From Isoetes taiwanensis (lineage: Eukaryota > Streptophyta > Lycopodiopsida > Isoetales > Isoetaceae), in contig JAJEKV010000003.1 of NCBI GenBank assembly GCA_021234155.1, positions 21,686,386 through 21,750,385 of the forward strand: a DNA stretch of 64,000 nt. Direction: 5' to 3'. The first letter of the stretch is position 1; each line of letters starts with the position of its first letter. Position numbers and translations under genes: made by a program. The notes beneath the pieces were generated by a model. That model did no database searches. It was not told where the DNA came from and saw nothing but the letters and a program-made list of their open reading frames with translations. Below, one piece after another: positions 1-10,330 of this stretch.

Positions 1-70
1 CCATAGGCCAATTGGTCTCCGTGGATGATAAAAACTCTATTCTATTCTATTCTATTCTATTCTATTCTAT
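1..70 (+). repeat. LINE 3'-end signature with (TATTC)n tail, cut by window edge
   Basis: The sequence begins inside the signature CCATAGGCC..TTGGTCTCCGTGG..GATAAAA and runs into about six TATTC pentamers. The same signature ends the LINEs at 1855-1880, 27190-27228 (minus) and 60855-60917, so this is the 3' end of a copy lying mostly upstream of the window. Confidence 0.75.
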
Positions 71-755
71 GCTATTCACCAAAGAGAATTTTAGATTGCA
101 AAAAGCCCAAAGCGATCGTATCTAATAGAGATTCGAAATTCATCTCCATTTTTTGGAATCATTTCTTCGACACAATGCAGACGAAGGGATTCTTATCACC
201 CGCAAAATAACCCAAACGGAATGCACAAATCAGATCTTGAAAGATATGTCGAGAAACTACATTTTAAACAAGCAATAAATGGCCGACTATATCTAGTTAA
301 TGGAGTTCGGGTAGATTTTTCGAAGCAAGAATCATCGAGGATGTCTCCCTTTATGATTAATTATGGCTATCAATGCCTAACTGCTGATATATGGCATATC
401 CATGTGTCCAAAGTGGAGGTCTCCTATAGCCATTGGTGGATATGCAACAACGAGTTGAAGGGGTTCAAGGTTATCTTCTAGCAGCGAGGACTCTCCAGAA
501 GAGTCTAGCAGATAGATGCATAGATCTTCAAGAGAGTTTAGCTTAGAAGATAAAGTTTAGCTTACGATTAAAGTCAAGCAAGCGAAACACCCCATCGGCA
601 ATTTTAAGAACTTTGCTTCAAAGTGGAGTGTACCATTTAAATTTGCCAAGAGAGTAGGGAACCAATCTTACAATTGGACTTACCCACTTACTTGAAGGTT
701 CACAATTCATGTAAGCCATTTAAAAAAATATATTTCAAACAAGTGGCCTATTGAA
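70..755 (+). pseudogene. Ty3/Gypsy integrase remnant
   Basis: Around 100-210 the translation reads AIVSNRDSKFISIFWNHFF, which matches the second catalytic-Asp block of Gypsy integrases (SDRDxxFxSxFW). After a stop come a decayed version of the block that normally reads HPQTDGQTE (about 200-260) and a basic helix. At 700-745 the translation has IHVSHLKKYI, the usual end of the integrase core before a chromodomain (FHVSxLKxY). Stops and frame changes break it throughout. No LTR or primer site was found nearby, so this is an old fragment. Family assignment rests on these motifs only. Confidence 0.6.
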
Positions 756-761
756 CTTTAT

Positions 762-1700
762 GTGGTTTTGAATTCAAGCCCACTTGTATCTCTATATCTC
801 CCTTTTTCTTTTCCTTCTACTATGCACTGGGACACATCCATACGGCTACGAGTGACGGCAGGCTGGAAGGCACTATATGCAATGCAAAACAATAGTCATA
901 GAGCGGAGTTGTATGATTGGGCCCATCAGTCACACCTGTTCAAGGTCTTAGTAGAGCCTGTCCTTTTATACGGGGTGGAAGTATGGGGCCCAGTAGTATC
1001 ACTTGCTACTTGGAATGACTTGGAGTAGGTCCAGAAAGCCTTCTTAGTACGAGCACTAGGGGTGAAGTCCACAGTCCCATATCAAATTCTACTGCAGGAG
1101 ACAGGATTCTTGCCTCTTCAGAGGGCGGCCCTTGATTGCCACATTGTCTATTTTCAGAAGGTGGTCAATATGGACGATGCTCGTCTCCCTAAACTAGCTT
1201 ATATCATGGCAATGGGGCCGCAGCGCCTCAAGGCCTGCTGGAGGGAAAAGAGAGCTCAATGGTTGGCTAGATGGAATGTGCAGGAGCACAGGTGCATACA
1301 TGTGCAAACAGAGGCAGATCACCATAGCTTGAGGCAATATCTTGACGCTTGCTTCCTCAGCAAGCTTTGGGATGCCAATGCCCTTGAACATGTCAAGACA
1401 GCACACTACCAGCGCCACATAAATCCCACATTGGAACGAGGCCCGCAATGCTACCTGCGTTCCCACTTGCCCATGAAAAGGCGCAGACTCATTGCCTCCA
1501 TTCGGCAGGGGCACACCATCTTCGAATTGAGACGGGCAGATGGATTGGTGAGCCACGCCAGGACAGGCTCTGTCAATGCTGCCAGGCCTGGCCAACCGTT
1601 ACATGTGACATTGAGCACAGCATCCGTACGGGTGCTAGGATCATACCTTCAGGAGGTTATGGACATGCGAGATCAGCTATGTCCTCGAGCACACACTTGA
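762..1700 (+). pseudogene. LINE reverse transcriptase C-terminal part (5'-truncated)
   Basis: One frame runs 762-1700 with a single in-frame TAG at 1026-1028. Before the stop it has the LINE block VEPVLLYGVEVWG that follows the RT palm and thumb. After it comes a long region typical of plant LINE C-termini. The cysteine-rich end has shifted frame: at 1510-1600 the +2 frame reads GAHHLRIETGRW then CQCC, the zinc-knuckle block, and the main frame resumes near 1625 with LGSYLQEVMDMR. The equivalent end is found at 60410-60690. No endonuclease or catalytic RT motifs remain, so it is a dead 5'-truncated copy. It probably starts near 790, just after the Gypsy remnant. Confidence 0.8.
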
Positions 1701-1745
1701 CATGTATATATACATTGATGTATACTTGTACAGTTTGACAGCATT

Positions 1746-1880
1746 CTTATTACTGCCACGGTTTTTCCTTCAAAAACCCTTCGGGGCGGGGGTTTTTTTT
1801 AACCCGGACAGTAATAAGTTTGCTGCGCTCCTTATGGGTCCCATAGGTCGATTGGCCTCAGTGGACGATAAAAAATCATT
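1746..1880 (+). repeat. LINE 3' UTR: long stem-loop plus terminal signature and tail
   Basis: The outer arms CTTATTACTG (1746-1755) and CAGTAATAAG (1809-1818) are exact reverse complements. They enclose an inner hairpin, AAAACCC-TTCG-GGG then GGGGTTTT. The terminal signature follows at about 1835-1875 (GGTCCCATAGG..GGCCTC..GTGGACGATAAAA), then a decayed CATTC-type tail. The same order occurs in three other LINE ends in this window, so this is the true 3' end of the element. Confidence 0.8.
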
Positions 1881-1959
1881 CATTCTCATTTTTCTTTTTA
1901 TTGAAGGAACTGTATATATATTAATTATGGTAGATAAAATTTATATGAGGACTTTTTAA

Positions 1960-2617
1960 AGGAAAGCATAGCCCTAAAAAGAAGAAGGTCTAGGCCTTCT
2001 TTAAGAGTGTTCCCAAAAAACAACCACCACAGCATTTTATAGTAAGCTAAGGGTTTTTGTGATAGATTGTACTTTTTACGTCATACACATAGTAGCATCA
2101 TAAAGGGGCATATGATGGTCCAAAATAACACAGTATTTTTGAACATGGGGGGGGGAGGAGGAGATCTTTATGTCATGTCACTTGGTAGCATCCCTTAGGA
2201 CATATGACGCACATGCCACTTTAACATTGCTTAGTTGTGTAATTGTTGGGTCTTGTCCCCAACACCTTAAATTGAATGCGGCTCTGGGCTCCAAGTTCTT
2301 CTTGCTTTCCTTCCCCTCTAGTGGTATGATAGCAGGTTAAGATTTTCTTTCAGCCTTTACCTTTGGCAGTGATGCCAAAAGTGCAGAATATGCACATGCA
2401 AACGCTTGCCTTGACCATGTTGCACCTTCCTTTATTGTCTTTTGCTGAACAATTGAGATCATGCCGAACATTAACGTTTTGATCACAAACACAATTACAT
2501 CCACAGGGTTCTTCAACTCTAGAATGTTTTGATTTGGTTTTGATAACACTCTTATCCAATCTTTGTTGATGCTCGGATCGATCCTTTTCCACTTCAGTCT
2601 CTTCACTAATATGAAAT
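1960..2617. repeat. Non-coding region with two copies of a short retroposon-like end
   Basis: Two related blocks at 2079-2117 and 2169-2210 share GTCAT..TAGCATC..GGACATATGAC-like sequence with self-complementary edges. The second also resembles an insert at 32757-32902. From about 2195 to 2310 the sequence resembles 26630-26730 and 33580-33700 (TTGGGTCTTGTCCCCAA, then TTGAATGCxxxxCTGGGC). I see no gene; the minus-strand frames at 2337-2661 show no recognisable domain. Confidence 0.45.
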
Positions 2618-2660
2618 TGGGTCCCATAGGCCGATTGGCACCCCTGGACGATAAAAGTCA
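2618..2660 (+). repeat. Isolated LINE 3'-end signature
   Basis: GGGTCCCATAGGCCGATTGG..CCTGGACGATAAAA is present with no recognisable LINE sequence upstream and no clear pentamer tail downstream. It is best read as an extremely 5'-truncated insertion or a decayed copy of the family seen at 1746-1880. Confidence 0.6.
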
Positions 2661-2979
2661 TTTAATGCAATTCAACTAACATGAACAATTCCTACAGAGA
2701 AATAAAATAATTCCAGTCTACATCATACTGGTATTGCCTGACTCCATATCAAGAATGGAAAGTTAGACACGAGCTTGAGTACTATTTTGGTTGGTTCTAG
2801 CCCTGACTTGGAACCATAGGAGCATTGTTATGACTTCCTGCTACCATGGATAGCTTTAGCTAGTTAAGATTCGATGGGCAACTTGCCACCCCGAATGGAT
2901 ACAATGAACATAGAAATATAGATGATCTCATACCTGTCCTTAGGTTCCTAGGATTGTACTCAGGTGGGAGTTACCAAGG

Positions 2980-3420
2980 CAAATGCCAATGAGCTCCTTC
3001 CACTCTTTGTCTTCTTCTCTCTCTAGTCTCGCTCCAATTATTCTCTACTCGTTCTCTATCTTTTTATTGTATTTTCTTTTCTCTCTATGCTCTCTCTATC
3101 TCTTCATTTTTTATATATTATTTCCTTCCATATTCCCTCTCTTCTCTCTCTTAAGACATTTGATGTGCTCTTTTGGTTGGGTCCCATAGGCCTATTGGTT
3201 TTCATGGATGATAAAAAGCCATTCAATTTAATTCTCTTTATCTCTTCATTCTCTATATTCTCCTCTTCCTATTCTCTATATTTTTTTCGTTATTCTCTCT
3301 CTATCTTCTCTCTATTCTCTAGATGTTTTTCTCTGTTCTTTATATCTCTTCATTCTCTACCTCTTCCCTATTTTTTCCTTGTTTTCTTTATCTCTTCATT
3401 CTCATCTACTCTTATTAAAT
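2980..3420 (+). repeat. Pyrimidine-rich low-complexity tract with embedded LINE 3' signature
   Basis: The tract is dominated by CTCTCT, TTCATTCTC and TATTCTC words on the plus strand. At 3179-3220 it contains another GGGTCCCATAGGCC..GGATGATAAAA signature. The downstream CATTCTC/TATTCTC repeats look like an expanded and decayed version of that LINE's pentamer tail. Long frames here are an artefact of the missing purines. Confidence 0.6.
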
Positions 3421-3424
3421 AGAA

Positions 3425-4475
3425 AAAAGAAAGAATGCACAACCTCAACCTCATAGTATGGTTTTTTGACAAGGGTCATAAAATGAGTTTTTTTTGGCAG
3501 ATTTGAAGTTTTTTGGCATTTAAAAGAAAACCTTGACTGTTCCATATCCAGTATTTGTATTCTTGTTACCCTGGATGTTTGCTCACTCCAACAGCTTTTT
3601 CTCTAGAAGCGTTAGTCCTCGGTATTTCCCTATTTGGAAATTAGCATCTTACAGCAAATGAAGTAGCAGAGCCTATTGCAATCAGCCTTATTCTTAACCT
3701 TTGAAGATTCGAGTACTGTGGCCGAGAGGAATGCGGCTGTGTTAGGTCACTGCAATGTTAGGTCATGAAAATAGTATAATATTTTAGGGCACAACTTTAG
3801 TAAAGGAAAACCAGTGCAAGGGAAAAGCCAATACATGGCACCCATGCATGCATGCACGGATATGGCGGATGCCTCCGAAAGAGTAACAGAGGTGCGCAAA
3901 GGTAAGCTCATCGGCGTAATGTTATAAGCCTGCCTGACTGTGAGACTGATAAGATCCACATATGTAAAAATAGGTTCTTACCTCATAAAAACAAATTGGA
4001 TGAGGACAAAGTATCAGATATATCTTTTTTAACATGAAATCCATGATGTTTCTAAGGTAACAAGGGCATGCCCCACTAGTAAAATAGATGCCCCATTGTT
4101 AATTTTATGTCATGTTCCTAATTAAAAAAAAAAAAGGAAAGGAACCCAGCCAAAACTAATTGATCTTAGAATTGCATCTGCTTCGGTCAATTCCTAAGCA
4201 ATTTGATCAATCCAGACCAAGTAACTGGTTTTATAAGACGGATACTTAATGTCTTTGGTCTTTAAAACTTAATTTCCAAGAAACTAAAGTCCATACGAAA
4301 TCCCATGATACAACATAGCCTCAAGCTTATTCACCACCAATAATTTGAGCTCGGTGTTCAAGTGCAATTTGATCTTGACTAAAACCTTAAGTTATATATA
4401 GACTAAAGTAGAAACATTCAACTACTCTTACATGGTAAATTCCATTCCTTATATACTTGGTCGTCAGTATATTGT
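3425..4475. other. No gene recognised
   Basis: AT-rich sequence with short open frames only. I recognise no domain, RNA gene or repeat structure here. Confidence 0.5.
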
Positions 4476-4479
4476 CCCA

Positions 4480-5640
4480 ACACTTGTTGGACACCTTGTG
4501 CAGCTCATTACATGAATCTCATGCTCCATGATATTGGTAAGATACCTATGGTGAAAGCAACAGTCTAAAAGGTAAGGGATCTGATCACATTTATCAAGAA
4601 TCATAGCCTAACACTTGCATTATTTCGTAGTTATTGCAAGGCTGAGTTATCAAAACCAGCAGACACTCGATTTGCCACTGAAATCTTGGCTTTAAAGAGG
4701 GTTCTTCATGCAAAACCTGCCTTGAAGCAAACTGTTGTCAGTAATGAATGGGAGACATGGCTGCAACAACAAAAAGGGCAAATCAAAGAGAATGGGACAG
4801 CAATTTGCAGGCACATCACTGGTGGAGAGAGTGATGCTTTTTGGAATCATGTTGCCTTGATTTGCAGCTTGACAAGACCATTGATGAAGGTGTTGCGCTT
4901 GGTAGATGGTGATGAGCCATGCGTTGGGAATGCTTATGAGAGCTTGGACTGCCCAAAGGAAGAAATGGCAAGATCTGCAAATCGTTTGGGAGTGGATAAT
5001 AGTATCTTGGAGAAATTTTGGAGTTATGTGGATGCTAGATGAGAATTTCGTCATCGACCAATCTATGCAACAACTTGTATCCTCAATCCAAGAATGTTTA
5101 GAAAGGGTCACGAGAAAGATGCTGAATTAATGAAGCACTTTTATGAATGTTTAGATAAGATGGTGCTTAATTTTGAGAAGCAAACTCTAATTCGACAAGA
5201 ATACCACCTTTACATGATGCTAAAGGTCTTTTTGCATTAGCTGCAGCAAGAGAAGATAGATCTAAAGTTGCTGCAGCAACATGGTGGGCCTGCTATGGGG
5301 CATCCACTCCAAATCTGCAAGAATGCGCCATCCAAATTCTAAGTCAAATCTGTAGTGCTTCAAGATCTGAACGAACTTGGGAGTCTTGGATATAGTGCAT
5401 GAAAAGAAAAGGAATAAATTCATTCAAGACTTACAGATTTAATCTTTGTGCACACAAACTTAAGGCTAATCAAGAGGAGAGAGCTAGAATTACCTGCAGA
5501 TGATCCACTTTTGATTGAATGGGATAACATGAGGATGATGAAAATAATGGTGCTGAAGAGGAGTTTATCTTGGATGAAGAGGAGCGCACATTAGAAGCTG
5601 ATAATGAAGTTGGAAATGCATCTCCAACTCTGATTCTATG
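4480..5640 (+). pseudogene. hAT-superfamily transposase (DUF659 type), broken
   Basis: The frame starting near 4480 reads CWTPCAAHYMNLMLHDIGK, the plant DUF659-hAT block around a conserved Cys/His. A stop follows before VRDLITFIKNHSLTLALFRS and TRFATEILALKRVL. A TGA at 5040 interrupts the frame just before PIYATTCILNPRMF. A frameshift near 5214 leads to WWACYGASTPNLQECAIQIL and SASRSERTWESW, the hAT C-terminal dimerisation block. A further shift gives HEKKRNKF and an acidic tail. At least two stops and two frameshifts show it is dead. No terminal inverted repeats or 8-bp target duplication were found. Confidence 0.8.
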
Positions 5641-6199
5641 AGCTGCTCAATGACCAGCTCATTCTGTCAAACTTTAATGAAGTAGTAAGTCTTTAGTCTG
5701 AGTTTTCAATTAGCAATGTGTTTTGCACTAATTTAATCAATAGGTTTCAATGAGCAATGTACTCAGCAGCATGTTAAACAGTAATGTTCCATTTTGATCC
5801 ATCAAAGTGTTATCAAAATTTTCTGGCAGCGTATTTTTAGCAGGGTTGCCTAACCCGAGGTGCACAATTTGCTGCAATTCTAGCTATGCCACGTGTCCTG
5901 CCACGTCAACTAAAATGTTTTTTAGCCGTCTGATTCTCTAATTTCGAATCCTAGGGCCAGGAAAAATCAGAAAATGCCCAGAAATAACATTTCTTCTTCC
6001 ACGATTCTCTTTGGCTGGCAGGAGAAAGTTTCGGAGGGAAGCTATGGCATGCATGGGCGATGGAGAAATGCTTGAGAAAAGAAAGCTCTTGATTCGGCTA
6101 AGGAGACCTCTCTTCTGGCCAAGTAAGTAAGAAGGATTGAAGAGAGGAGGGGCACAGACACAGACTGTTGGTCATATAGATATGAATTGTTCTAAGGTA
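5641..6199. other. No gene recognised
   Basis: Non-coding sequence between the hAT relic and the PPR relic. No repeats or motifs were identified by eye. Confidence 0.5.
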
Positions 6200-6890
6200 A
6201 ACTTGAGAGGATTTCGACCAAAAACGCTTGCATATTGGTTCATCATTTATAGGACACCCAAAACGCTTGCATACTGGAATTGGAGCAACTGCCAAATGAG
6301 ACAATTGAGGCTGTGGAGTTTATGGTTAGACAACAAACTTCTAGAACCAGTGCGAGTTGTATTCGGCAAAAGCCTGAAGGAAGACAAAATATTCATTTGG
6401 GTAGGAAAATGCAGTTAGTTCTTTTCATTGGTAGATTTCAAACAAATCCTGTTCTTAATGATCATCTAAATTGACTGCTCTTTTATCATGGAATGCTTAT
6501 GGAAGCTAATCAAGTATTCAATGCCATCTCACCCAATTGGATATACATGGCCAACAATTCTTAGTGGGTATATTAAGCTTGGACAAGGTGAGACTGCGCT
6601 TGAATTGCAACACAGAATGGAAATGTGGGGTCTCAAGATTGACAAGCATCTATATATTGCAGTTTTGAATACATGTACCATATTTAAAAAACTTTGCAGG
6701 GAAGAATAATACATCTGCATCTCATTGGATGTGGGCTTGAATAAGATGTTGCTGTGGGAAGCACACTTGTATAGAAGAATGAAATCTATAAAAACTTGTC
6801 TGGCCTTTTCTTTAGGAAAATCTAGTTCTTGACAAGAGTTGAAGGAGATGCAAAGCCAAAGTAGATGGTTTTTCCTATATATTGAAGGCA
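6200..6890 (+). pseudogene. PPR protein gene relic, part 1
   Basis: After short broken segments, the plus strand reads GMLMEANQVFNAISHP then GYTWPTILSGYIKLGQGETALEL (6490-6610). This is the PLS-class pentatricopeptide pattern of a vF-motif followed by W..iisGy...G...eAl.L. It continues with a GRIIHLHLIGCGLE-like block near 6705-6740. Stops interrupt each repeat. PLS-class PPR proteins bind organelle transcripts and many direct C-to-U editing. This may belong to the same ancestral gene as 9060-10330. Confidence 0.65.
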
Positions 6891-6997
6891 TTACCAGAAT
6901 AATTATAGTGTATTTGCATGAGCACTATGTTGAGTTAGGCTAAACAAGGATTCAGGAGCATCATTTCAGATGTTTGTGATAAGGGTTGTTGAAGATT

Positions 6998-7142
6998 TGT
7001 AACGTTCCTAACCGACATGCCCTTAACCAACTGGGCAAAACCGTCTAGACGTTTATGAGTAGTCGCTTCTACCCATTTATGCCGGTGTCTCGGGAACGCA
7101 ACACCAAGATCTACTCGAGCGGTCTCCCATGGGTCCATTACA
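6998..7142 (-). repeat. TRIM 3' LTR (minus-strand sense)
   Basis: This 145-bp repeat begins TGTAACGTTCC and ends GGTCCATTACA on the plus strand. It differs from the partner LTR at an A/G near 7044 and an A/G near 7138. Confidence 0.9.
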
Positions 7143-7269
7143 ATCTCTCCCACTAGACTATGCTCGTCCTCGAGCATCACAAACTAAGTCATGACCTACC
7201 GTCCAATGGTATTCCGGGTTATACTTGCCCCCATCGAGACTCGAACTCGAGCCCTGCTCTGATACCAAC

Positions 7270-7414
7270 TGTAACGTTCCTAACCGACATGCCCTTAACC
7301 AACTGGGCAAAACCATCTAGACGTTTATGAGTAGTCGCTTCTACCCATTTATGCCGGTGTCTCGGGAACGCAACACCAAGATCTACTCGAGCGGTCTCCC
7401 ATGGGTCCGTTACA
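7270..7414 (-). repeat. TRIM 5' LTR (minus-strand sense), with adjacent PBS
   Basis: This repeat abuts the tRNA-Met primer complement at 7256-7267, which makes it the 5' LTR on the minus strand. Confidence 0.9.
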
Positions 7415-7429
7415 AGATTCAATTCTAAA

Positions 7430-9059
7430 TACGAAGATCAGTTATTTCCTAGCAGTATCCAATAGCTAATTGACATTCTGATGTCCCAAGGCAATATCTT
7501 ATCTTCTAAGTCTTCTCCAAAAGACCCATTTATCCAGGGACCAATCCAATTATAAAAGAAAAGACGGTTTAATTCCTCACATACAATCTGGCCAGACTGA
7601 TGTGATCTATTCCTTTAAATTTTCCTTTTGCTTTTTTTTTGGCTCCCTCAACCCTCTTTGCTCTCACACTTCTTTCCTAGAACCAGCTAGTGACCGTGGG
7701 ATGAAGTTACATTAGAATCTGTAGCCGACCTTAGATGTAGAGAACCTCAGTTGTGACTAAAATGGAGTACAGTTTGTCTGTTTGTCCATCCTTGAAGAAT
7801 ATATTATATTTCTCAAGTACAAAGTACAAACTTGCTGCAATACATTCTAAGATGTACCCATATAACTATCTCCACTATTTCCTTGATTTTCATTTTGGAT
7901 ATTGCATAAAAGCTGGCCCGTCAAGAAATACGCATTTCCTTCAATTACTGCACTAGCAAATTTACAATCATCACTAAGTATTGCAAGAAGGAAAGACCGT
8001 TTCTATGAATGTAAAAGGAGGACTGATCGTGAATGTGGAAGGAAAATGCAGTTCTTTATCAGGGTTCGAAATTTTATGAAAAATGAGGTAAACAGAAATC
8101 CTTTTAGTTTTGAAATAAATAGGACATCTCAAATTTCAGCAGGACATGTCCAATCTAATACAAAAGTAGTAGGACAAAGTCCAATTTCCTTAAAACAAAA
8201 AGTTCCTAGTAAAATAATGAGTTCTTATAAAGAAAAAACGCAATGTTGATGAAGCAAAAACTTTTATAAACATTTCATACAAGATGGTCTTGCGTAGCAC
8301 TATATATTTGACGACTTGATATCTTTTTCCAAATTTCAACACTATCCCCGAAGTCAAAATCAGCACAATTGTCATGACGTAACTTTCAGCCGTGCATCCA
8401 ACATTTTGCTTTCCATCCTGTTCGCGAACTTATCTTTTGCAGCAGTTCGATGACTAAACACAGTCTCGCATATGGCATTACATGCACATTGAACAAGCGC
8501 AACCTATATCAATTTCAACACATTACTATAAGAGTTAGCGTGTACCCCTTCTCTCTCTTCTCTGCTGTTCTCTGCTCTTCCTGCCCACTGCCCACGTAGA
8601 AACAGTGACAGTGGTCGAATTTCGAAAAGGGAAAAAAAGGGAAAATGCTCCAAAATAAGATAAAGTTGATTTTATTTATTTTATTTAAAAGCAAAGGTAA
8701 TTTAACATTTTTTGTTTGGTTAATATTTGAAAAGGTTAATTTTTATGTATATCTGAAATAAGAGATAACATGAAATAAAATATACATACTAAAAAAAAAT
8801 CATCCTCCACCTAAAAAGAGTAGGACAAAGTCCTCCTCTTCAAAAACTAGTAGGACAAAGTCCAATTCGACCCTATTTTTTGCAGGACAGCATGTGCTAC
8901 TCATGTCAACAACATCTGGACATTGGCAAATTTTGTAGGACAAAACATAAGGTTAACCTCACTTTTTTCGAACCCAATCTTTATGCGCTGGACTATTTAA
9001 CATATCTGCCCTAGGTGATCGTCTCAATCACCTACCTTTTTGTCTTCACACTTTAATTG
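7430..9059. other. No intact gene; scattered short palindromic words
   Basis: AT-rich sequence. The word GGACAAAGTCC, or the close variant GGACATGTCC, occurs at about 8142, 8172, 8823 and 8852, usually preceded by AGTA. Each copy is a short dyad. No coding region is recognised; the 115-residue frame at 7902-8249 has no known domain. Confidence 0.4.
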
Positions 9060-10330
9060 CAAACGAGTTACATAGGCAACAATTTGGGATGCAAATATGG
9101 TCTCTTGGAATACTACGATTACTGCATATATTCAGCAAGGGAGAAGTTGGGAGATGTCTGTTAGTCCAAAAAATAAAAATGCAGAGCTAAGCACATTGTC
9201 ATAAGCTAAAATGATTATGGGAACCATAGATCATGGGAATGCTCTTCTTGTGTTAGAAGCTTTTGGAAGGCTGGAAAAAGGAAACTGGGTCTGATGACAT
9301 TCTTAACTTTAACTTTCTAAAGCATCTTACCTCTGCGCATTTGACAGATTCAAGGAATCGTCCATCTCTGATGTTCATCTTTTTGTTCTTCGTGTATTAA
9401 ATAGAGATGTTATGACATGAAATGCCTTAATTGCAGGATATACTGAGAATGCTCTTGGTCATGAAGAATTTTGACGAGATGCAACTGGAAGATGTGCCTT
9501 CAGATGCCTTGACATTGGTTTGCAATTTAAAAGCTTGTGTTAGCATAGGAGCCATATATAAGAGCCTAGAAATACACCAAATGGTTGATCAAAGTGGATT
9601 AGAAGGAAATATTCTTGTTGATAATGCTTTGATTGATATGCACGCTAAGTCAGGTTCACCAAAAGAGGCTAGAGGCTTTAAAGTATTTGTCAAGCTGCCA
9701 ATTCGGGATTTGATTTCATGGAATGCATTAATTGCAGGTTATGTTGAAAATGGACTTGCCCATGAAGCTCTAAATTGCTTTCAGAAAACGCAAGAAGAAG
9801 ACATGGTTCTGAATGTTTTTACATTTGTTTGCAGCTTGAAAGCCTGTAGAAGCATAGGAGCCCTAACTAAAGGTCAAATACTGCATTTTCAAATTGGACA
9901 GAATGGATTGGAAAAGAATACTTTTGTTTGGCAACACATAGGTGAATATGTATGCAAAATGTGGTTCATCTGGAAATGCATGCAAGGTCTTTGACACGCT
10001 GCCAATTCGAAATATGCAAACCTGCTGCTCAAAGCAAGGGAGTACTTCATGATAATGGAAGAGGAATACTATATTGCACCGACTGCAGATCATTGTACTT
10101 GTATGGTTGATCTTCTTGCAAGATCCGGACATCTATACGAGGCAGAGCTATTGCTTGAGACTGCGCCACGCCCTCAATCTACAAATGCATGGACATCATT
10201 GCTGAGTGCATGCAAAAATTACAGTGGAGATGAAGTGGGGTTGAGATGATTTGAGCAGCTTACTGAGATGAACCAAGGTAATGCTACTCCCTATGCGCTT
10301 ATGGCATTGATATGGCAGGTTTGTTGTCAC
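9060..10330 (+). pseudogene. PPR protein gene relic, part 2 (E-type C-terminus)
   Basis: Fragments of PPR repeats begin near 9095 (MVSWNTTITAYIQQG). An open stretch at 9431-9994 then carries two well-formed PLS triplets, with NALIDMHAKSG, RDLISWNALIAGYVENGLAHEAL and the FVCSLKACRSIGAL block. After a break, 10049-10249 gives YIAPTADHCTCMVDLLARSG and WTSLLSACKN, the last PPR and E-motif region that normally precedes a DYW deaminase. No DYW domain was found after it. Stops near 9170 and 9418 and frame breaks near 9960-10040 show the gene is dead. Confidence 0.75.

Larger units (their letters stand above)
6998..7414 (-). mobile_element. Complete TRIM (miniature LTR retrotransposon), 417 bp
   Basis: Two 145-bp direct repeats (6998-7142 and 7270-7414) differ at only two positions and have TG..CA ends (TGTAACG..TTACA as written). 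The 127-bp internal part has no coding capacity. Next to the right-hand LTR, positions 7256-7267 read GCTCTGATACCA, the complement of the plant initiator-Met-tRNA primer site TGGTATCAGAGC, so the element lies on the minus strand. A purine-rich stretch (minus strand AGTGGGAGAGAT) abuts the other LTR as the polypurine tract. A 5-bp target duplication AGATT flanks it (6993-6997 and 7415-7419). The high LTR identity suggests recent insertion. It needs enzymes from another LTR element to move. Confidence 0.93.

Noticed and set aside
1194-1595. 133-residue minus-strand frame
   Set aside because: It is the antisense shadow of the LINE coding sequence at 1062-1700.
2983-3422. Two overlapping hydrophobic frames
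   Set aside because: They are produced by a pyrimidine-rich low-complexity tract; Phe/Leu/Ser content is a composition artefact.
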